Assembly (NCBI RefSeq): GCF_019679435.2
Contig: NZ_CP139781.1
Coordinates: 4,832,001-4,896,000 of the forward strand
DNA: 64,000 nucleotides
DNA from: Actomonas aquatica
GTDB lineage: Bacteria; Verrucomicrobiota; Verrucomicrobiia; Opitutales; Opitutaceae
Direction: 5' to 3'
This document shows positions 46,750 to 56,237 of the stretch, piece after piece. How positions within the stretch are numbered: position 1 is the first letter of the stretch; each line of letters starts with the position of its first letter. Below the pieces are notes generated by a model. That model saw nothing but the letters and a program-made list of their open reading frames with translations, did not search any database and was not told the DNA's origin. Both the position numbers and the translations under genes were made by a program.

Positions 46750-48903
46750 ATGGCGTTAAACGCAGCCCGACCCACCCCCCGATTTTCGGCCGGGTGGGTT
46801 TGTTTTTTGGTCACCTTCGTTTTGGCGATCGGGTGGGCGGGATTCACCGACCACGTTTGGGAAGATTATTTCATCACCTATCGCGCCTCGAAGAATCTGG
46901 CGCAGGGCGACGGCCTGGTCTTCCAGCCGGGCGAAAAGCTGCACACCTTTACCTCCCCGCTCGGCGTGCTGCTGCCGGCGGTGGCCCACCTGATGGCCGG
47001 GCGCGGATCGGACATCGTGACGTTGTGGATTTTTCGTGTGATGGGGGCTCTGGCTTTTGCCGGCGCGGTCACCCTCGCGTGGGCGGCGTTGCGCCGCAGC
47101 TTGGGCGCGAACGGGGATATCATGAAGTGGTGGCTGCTGCCGCTGCTGTTGGCGCTGGATACGAAGTGCCTGGATTACGCGACCAACGGCATGGAGACCC
47201 CATTCCTGCTGCTCTCCTTTGCCTGGGGCCTGTGGGCGGTGGCCGCCCGCTTTCCGCGCTCGGCGCTCTCCATCGGTGGGGCGTGTGCGTTGATGCTGTG
47301 GAGTCGTCCGGACGCGGTGGTTTACATCATGGGTTTGGCGATTGCGGTGCTGTTGTTTGAACCGCGCGAAGGCGGCGCCAGTTTCGCGGCCCGGTTTGGG
47401 TTGTGGGTGCGTAGCGCCGTCGTCACCACCGCGCTGTATCTGCCCTGGTTGATCTGGTCGACATGGTATTACGGCACCCCGATCGCGCACACGATTGCGG
47501 CCAAGGGCCTGTTTGCCGGCGAGCGTTCGGTGGGGGACATCTTGCTGGGCTTCGTGTCGCGGCCGTTCCACATGCCTAGCGAATGGTCGGCCACCTTTTT
47601 GCCGCCTTACGCGCCGTATATCGAATGGCCGGCGGGCCTCGGGATCATCTCCATCGTCGTGGCCGTGCTCTCTTGCCTGCTTTGGGTCTGGCCGCGGTTT
47701 CCGTGGTTGGTGCGGGTGGCGTCTTTCGTGGCTTTGGTGGGACACAGTTACCTGCTCAACTTTGTCGGTTTTGGGGTGCCTTGGTATTATCCGGCGGTCG
47801 CCTTCTTCGGCCTGTTCGCGGTCGGCGGCGCGCTCTGGCATCTGGCTTCGAGTTGGGTCGACCGACCGCGGTTGCGGCGAGTCGTCGTGTGGGCGGGCGC
47901 CGCGCTGACTGTCTTTCTGGCCGCCAACACCGTGATGGCGGCGCAACAACTCAAGTGGCAGCAGCGGCTGGTGGAGTGGGGCAACCGTCGGGTGATCGGG
48001 GAGTGGCTGCGGGACCACGCGTCCACGCCCACCGACACCGTGTTCCTCGAGCCGCTGGGTTACATCGGATTCTTTTCGCAGCTCAAAATGCTGGATTACC
48101 CGGGCCTGTGTGCGCCGGAGGTGGTCGCGGCCCGCACGCGCACTTACGCCCGCTCGTATCCGGAATGTTGGCACGAATTGATCATGGCGCTCGAACCCGA
48201 CTGGCTGGTGCTGCGGGACTGGGAAATCGAACGCATCCAACACAACGCGCCGGATCTGCTGTGGGTCGATTACACCCGGGCGGAAGTCTTTGATGTGCGG
48301 GATCAGGTGCGGGCGGTGCCGTGGGTGCCCGGGCGCGCTTACCTCATCAACGACGGTCGCTTCACGGTTTATCGCCGCGTCAAAGCGAAGACTCCGGCGC
48401 TGGAGCCCAACGTATTCCGCCGGTCCCTTGGCGTGGAGCAATGGGAGGTCGCGGAGAGTGGTTTCCAACAACCGTATCTGGCGGGCGACGTCCTGCTCAG
48501 CCACGCGCCCTCCCGGCTGCAGAAAACGTTTCAGGGAGGAGCCGACATGACGCTCCGCGGTCAGTTTGGCATCCTGCCCGGCGCCTACGCTGACCCGATG
48601 AATGCCACCGATGGGGCCGTGTTTACCGTCCGAGTCCGCACCGCTGCGGGTGAAGAACGGGTCCTGTTGGAGCGGGCCTTGGATCCGGTCGAAGTCACCG
48701 CCGATCAGGGGGCGCAAGCGCTCGAATTGTCGCTGCCCCCCGACACCGCGTGGCTGTCACTGGAAATCACCCCCGGCCCCGCGGGCAGTGCCGACTTTGA
48801 CTGGACCTATTGGCAGGACCTGCGCGTCGTGCAGCCGCTGTGGCCCGACGGGTTTCGCGGAACGTGGGAACCTGCGGCTGGTCCTGCCCAGAGGTTAGAC
48901 TGA
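46750..48903 (+). CDS. GT-C-like polytopic membrane protein
   Basis: A 717-residue membrane protein with about ten helices in the first 400 residues and a soluble C-terminal part (about 405-717). Directly after the first helix comes WEDYFITYRASKNLAQGDG and LVFQPGEKLHTFTSPL, the acidic loop pattern (DD-YITYR--NL--G-GLV-NPGE) of a family of putative lipid-linked-sugar glycosyltransferases. The later part contains RDWEIERIQ and a beta-rich end. Transferase activity is inferred. The ATG at 46750 keeps the full first helix, but a terminator hairpin lies within codons 7-20, so the true start may be lower (a TTG at 46807 is in frame). Confidence 0.8.
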   Translation: MALNAARPTPRFSAGWVCFLVTFVLAIGWAGFTDHVWEDYFITYRASKNLAQGDGLVFQPGEKLHTFTSPLGVLLPAVAHLMAGRGSDIVTLWIFRVMGALAFAGAVTLAWAALRRSLGANGDIMKWWLLPLLLALDTKCLDYATNGMETPFLLLSFAWGLWAVAARFPRSALSIGGACALMLWSRPDAVVYIMGLAIAVLLFEPREGGASFAARFGLWVRSAVVTTALYLPWLIWSTWYYGTPIAHTIAAKGLFAGERSVGDILLGFVSRPFHMPSEWSATFLPPYAPYIEWPAGLGIISIVVAVLSCLLWVWPRFPWLVRVASFVALVGHSYLLNFVGFGVPWYYPAVAFFGLFAVGGALWHLASSWVDRPRLRRVVVWAGAALTVFLAANTVMAAQQLKWQQRLVEWGNRRVIGEWLRDHASTPTDTVFLEPLGYIGFFSQLKMLDYPGLCAPEVVAARTRTYARSYPECWHELIMALEPDWLVLRDWEIERIQHNAPDLLWVDYTRAEVFDVRDQVRAVPWVPGRAYLINDGRFTVYRRVKAKTPALEPNVFRRSLGVEQWEVAESGFQQPYLAGDVLLSHAPSRLQKTFQGGADMTLRGQFGILPGAYADPMNATDGAVFTVRVRTAAGEERVLLERALDPVEVTADQGAQALELSLPPDTAWLSLEITPGPAGSADFDWTYWQDLRVVQPLWPDGFRGTWEPAAGPAQRLD
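46770..46808 (+). terminator. Rho-independent terminator after nuoN, overlapping the next gene's 5' end
   Basis: ACCCACCC (46770-46777) pairs with GGGTGGGT (46792-46799), extended by an inner CCG/CGG, and is followed by TTGTTTTTT. It would end nuo transcription 60 bases after the nuoN stop, yet lies inside the annotated start of the following gene. Confidence 0.85.
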
Positions 48904-48958
48904 ATTCGTCCGGCGGATTTTTTTGCCCTGGCGGGCGGTTTGAGAAAAGTCAGCGGCG

Positions 48959-51898
48959 ATGCCCCTTAACCCCTTACCCCTTTGGCGGCGCGCCCGGCTG
49001 GCGGTTGCGTCGATCCCTGCCTTGTTGCTGTCCACGCTCGTCGCGCAGGACATTCCATCCGGCGGCCAAGCGATGATCGCGCAGGCGACCATCAACGACT
49101 CCGGTTTCTACTCCAACTCGACCAGCGAAGGTGTGGTCGCCAGCCGCGAGTTCGTAGCCGTCACCGGTCAGGACTTCACGACGGCCGCCCGCGTGCAGAC
49201 GCTCAATCCCAACGGCCAGTTCTGGTCGAGCGTGATGGATTTCACCAGCAACCGCGCCGTATCCGATGGCGACGTGGTGCTGCTGCACTTTTGGATGCGG
49301 GCCATCGCCACGACCGACGAGACCGGCACCGTGACCATGCAGGCCTTCGTCGAAGGCCCGGGGCCGGATTACACCAAGTCTGCTTCGCTGCAGATCAACG
49401 CCATCTCCGCGTGGCAGCACTTCTTCATCCCGTTCGCGGTCGACGGCAATTACGCGGCCGGCGCGCTCGGCTTCAAGTTTGGCTTCGGCAACACCGGCCG
49501 CCCCCAGACGCTCGAACTCGGTGGCGTTGAAGCCCTCTGGTATGGCAACTCCCTCACGACCGACGACCTGCCGCGCACGAGTTTCCAATACGTCGGCCGT
49601 GACGCCAACGCCTCCTGGCGACTCGATGCGGCCAACCGCATCAATGAGTATCGAAAGAACCGATACGTGGTGCGCGCGCGGGACGGTTCCGGTTTCCCGA
49701 TCGGCGGCGAAAAGCTGCGGGTGCGTCTCGTCCGCCACGCCTTTCAATTTGGCACGGCCATGGTTGCCTCCCGCATCATGGATGCGAATGGCGCAGCCAA
49801 CGCCACCTATCGCGAAAAGATCCTCGAACTCTTCAACAGCGGCACGTTGGAGAACGACACCAAGTGGCCGCCGTGGGACGGCGAATGGGGCGGCGGTTTC
49901 AACCAAACCCAGACGCTCAACGCCCTGCAGTGGACGCAGGACAACGACCTGGTCATGCGCGGCCACGTGCTCGTCTGGCCGTCCATTCGTAACCTGCCCA
50001 ACCACCTCACCGCCCGCGTGCAGGCGGCCGACGCCACCGTGCCCGCCACGGTCATGGCGCACTTTGAGGAGATCATGAACGCGACCCGGGGCTACTTTGT
50101 GGACTGGGACGTGATGAACGAGCCCTACGACAACTACGACCTCATGCAGACCTACGGTTACGATCTCATGGGCGAGTGGTTTAAAAAAGCCGCCGAACTC
50201 GATGCCGGCCTCGGTCGCTTCGTGAACGACTACGGCATCCTTTCCGGTGGCGGTCTCAACACCACCAAGCAGGACGCCTACGCCGCCACCATTCAGCGCA
50301 TCAAAAACGATGGAGGCCCCATCACCGGCATCGGTTTCCAAGGTCACTTCTCCGCCAGCCCCACCGGCATTCCGAAGGTGTGGGAGATTCTCGATCGCTA
50401 CGCGACGGAGTTCCCGGATCTCGATCTGCGCATCACCGAATTTGACATCGGCGGCGAGGACGCCGATCTGCAGGCTGACTACCTGCGCGACTTCTACACG
50501 GTCGCATTCAGTCATCCCAACATGCTCGGTATTCAGGCCTGGGGCTTCTGGGCAGACGCCCACTGGCGCGCCGAGTCGGCCATGTTTTCCAGCGATTGGA
50601 CCGAGCGGCCCATCGGCACGGCCTATCGCGAGTTGGTGCATGGTGCCTGGAAAACCAACGACCTGCGCACCACCGCCATCGACGGTCGTTTCGCCGGACG
50701 CGGTTTCCTGGGCGACTACGTGGTCGAAGATGAAGCGGGCAACGTCCTGCAAACCTTCACGCTCACCGCCGGGCAGGAGGCCACCGTGGACGTGGTCATA
50801 GCCAGCGACACGGCGCCCGCGCAGTTGAGTTTTGTGCTCCATCCCACCGGCACGACGGTGCCTTCAGGCTCAACCGTTCGCTTCACGGCCGAAGCCACTG
50901 GGCCGGAGCCGCATACGATCGCGTGGTTCAAGGAGGGCGGCGCCCAGGTCGGCACGGGCAATGACCTAGTGCTCAGCAACGTCTCCGGCTCCGACGAAGG
51001 GCGCTACTACGCGGTCGCGACCGCCGGTGGCACCACCGTCGAATCGCGCCGCGCGCGCATCGGCGTGCGTGGCCCCAATGCGCCGCGCAGCGAACTGCTG
51101 GCCAACATCTCCACGCGCGCGCGGGTGCAGACCGGGCTCGGATTTATGGTCGCCGGCTTCGTGGTCGAGGGCAGCACGAGCAAGGAGGTGGTCATCCGCG
51201 CCGTCGGTCCGCAGCTCGGGGCGTTTGGCGTGCCGGGCGTGTTGGCCGATCCGCAGATTCGTCTCTTCCAAGGCGTGACGGAGATCGCCAGCAACGACAA
51301 CTGGTCGCCCGATTTGGCGGACGATTTTGCCACCCTCGGCGCGTTTGCGCTCACCGCCGACACGGCATCAGCCGCGCTGCGCACCACGCTCAACAGCGGT
51401 GCCTACACGGTCGAGGTGTCGGGCGTGAACGACACGACCGGCGTGGCGATCGTGGAGGTCTACGACGCGGCCACCGGCGATCCGGTGCAGATGACCAACA
51501 TCTCCACCCGCGGTCAGATCGGCACGGGGGCGGACATCATGGTGGCCGGTTTTGTGATTGAGGGTTCGGTCCCGCAACGCGTGTTGGTGCGGGGAATCGG
51601 TCCGGCGTTGGCACGTTTTGGCGTGACCGGCACCGTGAGTGATCCGGTGCTGCGTCTCTTCGAAAGCCTGCCTGATGGCTCGGCGCGCCATCTGCGCACC
51701 AACTACGATTGGTCGGCCGCCGCCAACGCCGCGGAGCTCAAGGAGACCACGGCAAGGGTCGGCGCGTTTTCGCTCATACCGGGCGACGGCGACGCCGCGC
51801 TGCTCATCGATCTTGAGCCCGGCACTTACACGGTTGAACTCGCCGGCGCCAACGATGAGACCGGCATTGGTCTCATCGAGGTGTATCGAGTGCCCTGA
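48959..51898 (+). CDS. Secreted GH10 endo-beta-1,4-xylanase with CBM, Ig-like and paired C-terminal repeats
   Basis: A 979-residue exported enzyme predicted to cut the beta-1,4 backbone of xylan. After a signal peptide (VASIPALLLSTLVAQ) comes a jelly-roll region (about 35-200) resembling a family 4/9/22-type carbohydrate-binding module. The GH10 barrel spans about 215-600: acid/base E388 in WDVMNEPYDN and nucleophile E494 in LRITEFDIGG. An Ig-like domain (about 620-705) is followed by two repeats of about 115-130 residues (about 712-835 and 843-978) with motifs GFVVEGS, IRAVGPQL, NDNWSPD and LGAFAL. The same repeats close the CAP-domain protein next door. Substrate preference beyond GH10 is inferred. 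Confidence 0.92.
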   Translation: MPLNPLPLWRRARLAVASIPALLLSTLVAQDIPSGGQAMIAQATINDSGFYSNSTSEGVVASREFVAVTGQDFTTAARVQTLNPNGQFWSSVMDFTSNRAVSDGDVVLLHFWMRAIATTDETGTVTMQAFVEGPGPDYTKSASLQINAISAWQHFFIPFAVDGNYAAGALGFKFGFGNTGRPQTLELGGVEALWYGNSLTTDDLPRTSFQYVGRDANASWRLDAANRINEYRKNRYVVRARDGSGFPIGGEKLRVRLVRHAFQFGTAMVASRIMDANGAANATYREKILELFNSGTLENDTKWPPWDGEWGGGFNQTQTLNALQWTQDNDLVMRGHVLVWPSIRNLPNHLTARVQAADATVPATVMAHFEEIMNATRGYFVDWDVMNEPYDNYDLMQTYGYDLMGEWFKKAAELDAGLGRFVNDYGILSGGGLNTTKQDAYAATIQRIKNDGGPITGIGFQGHFSASPTGIPKVWEILDRYATEFPDLDLRITEFDIGGEDADLQADYLRDFYTVAFSHPNMLGIQAWGFWADAHWRAESAMFSSDWTERPIGTAYRELVHGAWKTNDLRTTAIDGRFAGRGFLGDYVVEDEAGNVLQTFTLTAGQEATVDVVIASDTAPAQLSFVLHPTGTTVPSGSTVRFTAEATGPEPHTIAWFKEGGAQVGTGNDLVLSNVSGSDEGRYYAVATAGGTTVESRRARIGVRGPNAPRSELLANISTRARVQTGLGFMVAGFVVEGSTSKEVVIRAVGPQLGAFGVPGVLADPQIRLFQGVTEIASNDNWSPDLADDFATLGAFALTADTASAALRTTLNSGAYTVEVSGVNDTTGVAIVEVYDAATGDPVQMTNISTRGQIGTGADIMVAGFVIEGSVPQRVLVRGIGPALARFGVTGTVSDPVLRLFESLPDGSARHLRTNYDWSAAANAAELKETTARVGAFSLIPGDGDAALLIDLEPGTYTVELAGANDETGIGLIEVYRVP

Positions 51899-51927
51899 TA
51901 CGGCTGGCCGACGACCCGAAATGACGA

Positions 51928-51994
51928 GCCGCGGCAGGGATGCCGCGGCCACTTCGGAGGGGGGGGAGAAAAGTGACCGAGGCTTCCAGCCTCG
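51928..51994. repeat. Two perfect hairpins between convergent genes
   Basis: First hairpin: GCCGCGGCA (51928-51936) with TGCCGCGGC (51941-51949), loop GGGA. Second: CGAGGC (51978-51983) with GCCTCG (51989-51994), loop TTCCA. Neither has a T-run. They may act as transcript ends for the two converging genes or be copies of dispersed hairpins. Confidence 0.6.
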
Positions 51995-52009
51995 TCGCAC
52001 TCGGTCGGC

Positions 52010-54649
52010 TCAGTTGACTTCGTAGACTTCGACGATGGCGATGCCGGTGGTGTCGTTCACGCCGCTCACGGTGGCGGTGTAGGCACCGGGGGCGAGTGTC
52101 ACCAGCAAGGCGGCGTCGGCATTCGAGCTGAGCGAGAAGGCACCGAGGGTGTTGGCCATGGCGGCGATCTGGGCATCGCCATCCCAGTTGTCGTTGCTGG
52201 CGATGACGGTGGAGGAACCGAGCGGGTTGATGACGAGCTGCGGATCCTCTAGCACACCGGGCAGGTTAAATCGGCTATCTGCCAACGTGGCCCCGACGCC
52301 GCGGATCAGCAGGGTTTTATTGCTGGAACCCTCGATGACGAAACCGGCCACCAGCACGTCGGCGCCGGCGCCGACTTGGTTGCGGGCGGAGACGTTGATC
52401 AAACGCGCGCTGCCTTCGTCCACGGCGTGTTTGTCGTAAGCCTCAACGAGAACCACGCCGTTTTGGCCCTGCGTGTCGACGAGCACCACGTGCGGTTCGG
52501 TGGGCAGGGAAATATCGATGGCGGCGTCGGCGGAGTTGTCGCCCAAGGCGAAGGCGCCGAGTTGGTTGAAGGTGGCGGAGAGGGCGCCGTCCCAATTGTC
52601 GTTGGTGGCCACGGTCGTGCCACCGCGGGTCACGGCGAGGGCGGGATCGGGCGCCGTGCCGGGCACACCGAGCACACCGAGCGTCGGGCCGACCACCCGC
52701 ACGAGCAGGGGTTTGGTGCCGCTGCCGCCGATGACCATGCCGACGTTGAGGGCGTTGACCCCGGACGCAGCGCTGGCGCGGACGGAGAGGTTGATGATCC
52801 GGCTCTCGCCGCCGCCGTTGTTGGAGGAGCCCGCTTGGGCGGTGAGCAGGGAGATGGGTCCCCAGTCCATGCCGTAGTGGCCAAAGAACATGCCGCGCGC
52901 CTGGAGAATTTTGATGCCCTCGGAGGACGGCGTGTAGCTGAAGCTGGTGCCGCTTTGGTGGCTGCTGGTGGAGACCGGCGTCACGCTCATGACATTGGTC
53001 AGGCGAACGTTGTCGACGAGCCAGCCGACGCTGGGGTCGGTCTGGTTGAAGTAGCTGCCGCCCTCGTGATCGTAGCTGAAACGCACCTTGATGGTGCGAC
53101 CGGCAAACGGGGTCAAGCTGGCGGAGCGGCTTTGGTAAGCGGCGTCGGCAGGGCTGGTGTTACTGCCCGTGCCGCGCTGCTCGTAGACCGTGACCCAGGA
53201 CTTGCCGCCGTTGGTCGAGACTTCGGCGCGGGCGACCTGAGTTTGGCTGGAGAAGCCGAGTTTGGAGTCGAAGGTCAGATCGGTGGGACCGGACGGCGGC
53301 ACCATGTAGGTGTCGGGCAGGGTGAAGGTCTGCAGAATCGGGGTGGGGTGGGCGAGGTAGTAGGCCCCGCTGCCGCTCGCGGTGGGACTGGAGACGATAA
53401 GGTTGTAGTCGCTGGCGGTGCCGTCGATCTCGCCGCGCAAGCCGCCCTCGGCGTTCCAGAGGGCGTTGCCGTTGGGATCGGTGCCGAGTTCGCGCCATTG
53501 GAAGCCGCCGGCGAAGGACGGCACCGCGACTTGCAGAGTGCTGGGGCTGCCCGCGGTGAGGGAACTCGGGGTGCCGATCGTGGTGGCGACGAAGTCGTTG
53601 CCCGGCACGTCGGGATCGAAGACGTTGACGGTGTAAGTGAAGGTGCGGGTGGCTCCGCCGATGTTCACGTTGCTCACCGTGACCTCGTAGGCGACGTCGG
53701 CGTCGGGGCGCTCGTGGGAATCGGAGCTGTTGCCTGACTTGCCGTCGTAGAGCCAGACGAGGGTGACCTCGTTGGCGAGGGACTGGTTGCCGGCCTCGAT
53801 GACGGCGCTGATCGGGGCGCCATTGCGCGTCATGCTGACGGAGGCGTTGGTGAAGTTGGCGCCGGGCAGAGTGAGGGACCAGCGCGGCCAGACGAGCTGG
53901 TAGGGCACGTTGCCCTTGGGCGGCCACGCGACGAACTCCTCGCGGGTGTTGGGGCGCGCGTCGCCGGCGCGGCCGTCGTTCACCCAAAGGGTGTTGCTCG
54001 CCGGGAAGCCGTTCTGGGCTTCGACGTCGCCGGTGCCAAATTCCTTGGCTTGGGGGATAAAGATCCAGCGACGGTGTCCTACCACAGCGTTGCTGGCACC
54101 TTGGTCGCGAATGTAGCCGTCGATGGCGTCGGGGCCGAAGGGACCGAGCGCGAGGTTGGACTTGCCGGCCGCTTCCTGCGCGTTGGCGGTAACGAAGGAC
54201 CACCCGGGCTGCTCGACCTGCGGGTTGTGGCTCAGGCCGTTGTTGGCCGAGGACATCACCGCAGCCTCCTGGGCTTTGGCTGAGAAGGTGGAGTTGAAGG
54301 TGATGTCGGCGGGGATGCCCACGTAGGCGCGGTAGAAATTCACCCGGTCCCGGACGGCCTCCTTAAACGCCGCGGTGGTGGTGCCGGGGGTGCCGGTGGC
54401 GGCGTCGCCGTTCCAGCCGCTGGGCACGTCCTCCGATGCCCCGTAAACCGCGCGGAAAAATTGGCGGGCTGCCTCGCGGGAACTCGGGTCGATCGACCAA
54501 GGTTCGCCGGCGCGTTGGATCTTGGGGTCGAGCTCCCACATGATGCGCAGACGAGCAACATCCGCGGGGGAGGGCTCGGCGGGCTGGGCGAAGCCGAGGG
54601 AGGCACCGAGCAAACTCAGGGCAAAGATTACGAACAGGTTACGGCTCAT
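52010..54649 (-). CDS. Secreted CAP-domain (SCP-like) multidomain protein
   Basis: An 879-residue exported protein; the ATG at 54649 precedes a signal peptide (RNLFVIFALSLLGASLGFA). Residues about 90-240 are a CAP domain: VRDRVNFYRAYVGIPADITF, then AQEAAVMSSANNGLSHNP and GHRRWIFIP. CAP domains in bacteria are extracellular, of mostly unknown activity. A middle beta-rich region (about 440-560, with GPTDLTFDSKLGFSS and GWLVDNVRLTNV) looks like a jelly roll. The last 250 residues hold two copies of the repeat also found in the GH10 protein (GFVIEGSSNK, NDNWDGD, LGAFSL, DTTGIAIVEVY). Upstream ATGs at 54676 and 54736 are possible starts. No C-terminal sorting motif such as PEP-CTERM is seen. Confidence 0.85.
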   Translation of the reverse strand: MSRNLFVIFALSLLGASLGFAQPAEPSPADVARLRIMWELDPKIQRAGEPWSIDPSSREAARQFFRAVYGASEDVPSGWNGDAATGTPGTTTAAFKEAVRDRVNFYRAYVGIPADITFNSTFSAKAQEAAVMSSANNGLSHNPQVEQPGWSFVTANAQEAAGKSNLALGPFGPDAIDGYIRDQGASNAVVGHRRWIFIPQAKEFGTGDVEAQNGFPASNTLWVNDGRAGDARPNTREEFVAWPPKGNVPYQLVWPRWSLTLPGANFTNASVSMTRNGAPISAVIEAGNQSLANEVTLVWLYDGKSGNSSDSHERPDADVAYEVTVSNVNIGGATRTFTYTVNVFDPDVPGNDFVATTIGTPSSLTAGSPSTLQVAVPSFAGGFQWRELGTDPNGNALWNAEGGLRGEIDGTASDYNLIVSSPTASGSGAYYLAHPTPILQTFTLPDTYMVPPSGPTDLTFDSKLGFSSQTQVARAEVSTNGGKSWVTVYEQRGTGSNTSPADAAYQSRSASLTPFAGRTIKVRFSYDHEGGSYFNQTDPSVGWLVDNVRLTNVMSVTPVSTSSHQSGTSFSYTPSSEGIKILQARGMFFGHYGMDWGPISLLTAQAGSSNNGGGESRIINLSVRASAASGVNALNVGMVIGGSGTKPLLVRVVGPTLGVLGVPGTAPDPALAVTRGGTTVATNDNWDGALSATFNQLGAFALGDNSADAAIDISLPTEPHVVLVDTQGQNGVVLVEAYDKHAVDEGSARLINVSARNQVGAGADVLVAGFVIEGSSNKTLLIRGVGATLADSRFNLPGVLEDPQLVINPLGSSTVIASNDNWDGDAQIAAMANTLGAFSLSSNADAALLVTLAPGAYTATVSGVNDTTGIAIVEVYEVN

Positions 54650-54822
54650 GGAGCGGAAGGGGAACGGGGATGGCATCACGATTACGTGCGCAAAATATGC
54701 GTCGGCCGGTGCCGCAATTTGCAACGGTATAGGCAAACCTCATGCGATTTGATGGGCGTCGGTGCGATTTGCGCGGGTTTTGCCTTTGCTCTGCCGCCGG
54801 AATTTTGCGCCGATCACCTTCC

Positions 54823-56169
54823 ATGCGCATCACCGGTCTCGCCCTCGTCCCGCCCCCGACCGCGGCCGATCTTCCCCAAGTCACGCCCGAGCTGCTCGCG
54901 TCCGTTTTGGCGCGCTATTCCCGCAGCAATGACGGCATCCACGCCATTCTCGAGAAGGTCGATCTGGCCAATCCGGATGCGTCGATCGATCGCATCCTCA
55001 AGTTTGTCGATTACGGTCACGCCTCCATCGGCGGCCTCACCGGCGGACTCGCCATCGCCCTCGACGATGTCTCGATGTGGTTGGCGCTCAAAATGTTCGA
55101 GATCGCCCAGATGGCCGACGGCCAGGAGTCGAGCACCCGCTACATTGCCATGGATGCCAACAACCTGCCCGATCCGGCCGAGCTCGGCATCCCGGACGAT
55201 CTGGCCGATCGCTGGCGCGACGTGATGGCGCGTTCCTTCGCCGCCTACCATGCCGAATACGCCCGCCTCGACGCGCTGGGTGAAGCCGAGCCGGAGCGCA
55301 TCCGCCTGCCCGAGGGCGCCAAGCCCGCCGTCGTCACCCGCCTGCGCAAGAACTTCGCCCTCGATCGCGCCCGCTATTTTATCCCGCTCGCCACCCGCAC
55401 CAACCTCGCGCTGGTCCAGACCTCCCGCATGTGGGCCACGACGGTGAAGCATCTCGACTCCTTGCCGCACCCCGAGGCCAAGGCCGCCGCCAAACTCATC
55501 CGCGACGAGCTCATGAAGCAGTCGCCGCGGCTCATGCGGCACAGTTTCGCCGAAAAATCCTACGAGGCGCAGACCGCTCAGGAGCTCGCCACCAGTCTCT
55601 CGCTCGGTCTCGAGCGCCTGAGCACGGAGCCGCTGGACGACGACGTTTGGGTCCATGTCGACCGCGCCACGCCGCCGTGGTTGCCCGAGACTCAGCCCAT
55701 CGCCGAAGCCCTACGTCACCGCGCCAACCGCTACGGTTACCAAGGCACCGCCACCCGCCGCATGCGGGTGAGCTTCGCCTGGAACAACATGGCTCTGGCC
55801 GAGCTGCGCGACCTCAACCGCCATCGCACCGGCCACCGGTGGACGCCGCTCATTCAGGCGGGTTTTTACCTGCCGCCCGAAATCGACCGCGCCACGCACG
55901 CCGCCCTGCTCGCCGACCAAGCCGCGCTCACCCGCGAGCTCATGGAGCGGGGCAGTGCGAGCTACGCCTATTCGCTGCTGCTGGGAGCTCAGACGCCCTT
56001 CGAACACACCACGCAGGCGGATAAATTCATCTACGAAGTGGAGCTACGCACCGGTATGGGGGCCCATTTCCGCTATGCCGAACACTGCAGTGCGGCGCTC
56101 CAGGCCTTCCTGCAACAGGTGCCCGAGGCGACCGAATGGGTGGTCGAAGGCACCGCCGAGCCCGAATAG
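54823..56169 (+). CDS. thyX: ThyX-like protein with two tandem thymidylate-synthase-complementing domains
   Basis: A 448-residue protein of the FAD-dependent thymidylate synthase family, which methylates dUMP to dTMP using methylenetetrahydrofolate and FAD. Usual ThyX is about 220-250 residues; this one holds two related halves. The first (about 15-215) keeps the GHASIG and QESSTRY flanks but has FEI where the RHR motif should be. The second (about 230-448) keeps R333-H334-R335 in LNRHRTGHRW and a C-terminal part like VELRTGMGAHFRYAEHC, but has lost the GHxS and QSQRY-type motifs. I infer a fused pseudodimer with divided active-site residues; activity is not certain. The ATG at 54823 begins the conserved MRITGLAL. 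Confidence 0.82.
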   Translation: MRITGLALVPPPTAADLPQVTPELLASVLARYSRSNDGIHAILEKVDLANPDASIDRILKFVDYGHASIGGLTGGLAIALDDVSMWLALKMFEIAQMADGQESSTRYIAMDANNLPDPAELGIPDDLADRWRDVMARSFAAYHAEYARLDALGEAEPERIRLPEGAKPAVVTRLRKNFALDRARYFIPLATRTNLALVQTSRMWATTVKHLDSLPHPEAKAAAKLIRDELMKQSPRLMRHSFAEKSYEAQTAQELATSLSLGLERLSTEPLDDDVWVHVDRATPPWLPETQPIAEALRHRANRYGYQGTATRRMRVSFAWNNMALAELRDLNRHRTGHRWTPLIQAGFYLPPEIDRATHAALLADQAALTRELMERGSASYAYSLLLGAQTPFEHTTQADKFIYEVELRTGMGAHFRYAEHCSAALQAFLQQVPEATEWVVEGTAEPE

Positions 56170-56237
56170 GCCCAGGCACGCTCCAAGGCGAAATTTGGCT
56201 TGCCGCAGTTGGTTGGCAAACAAGCCTCTCCGGCAGC

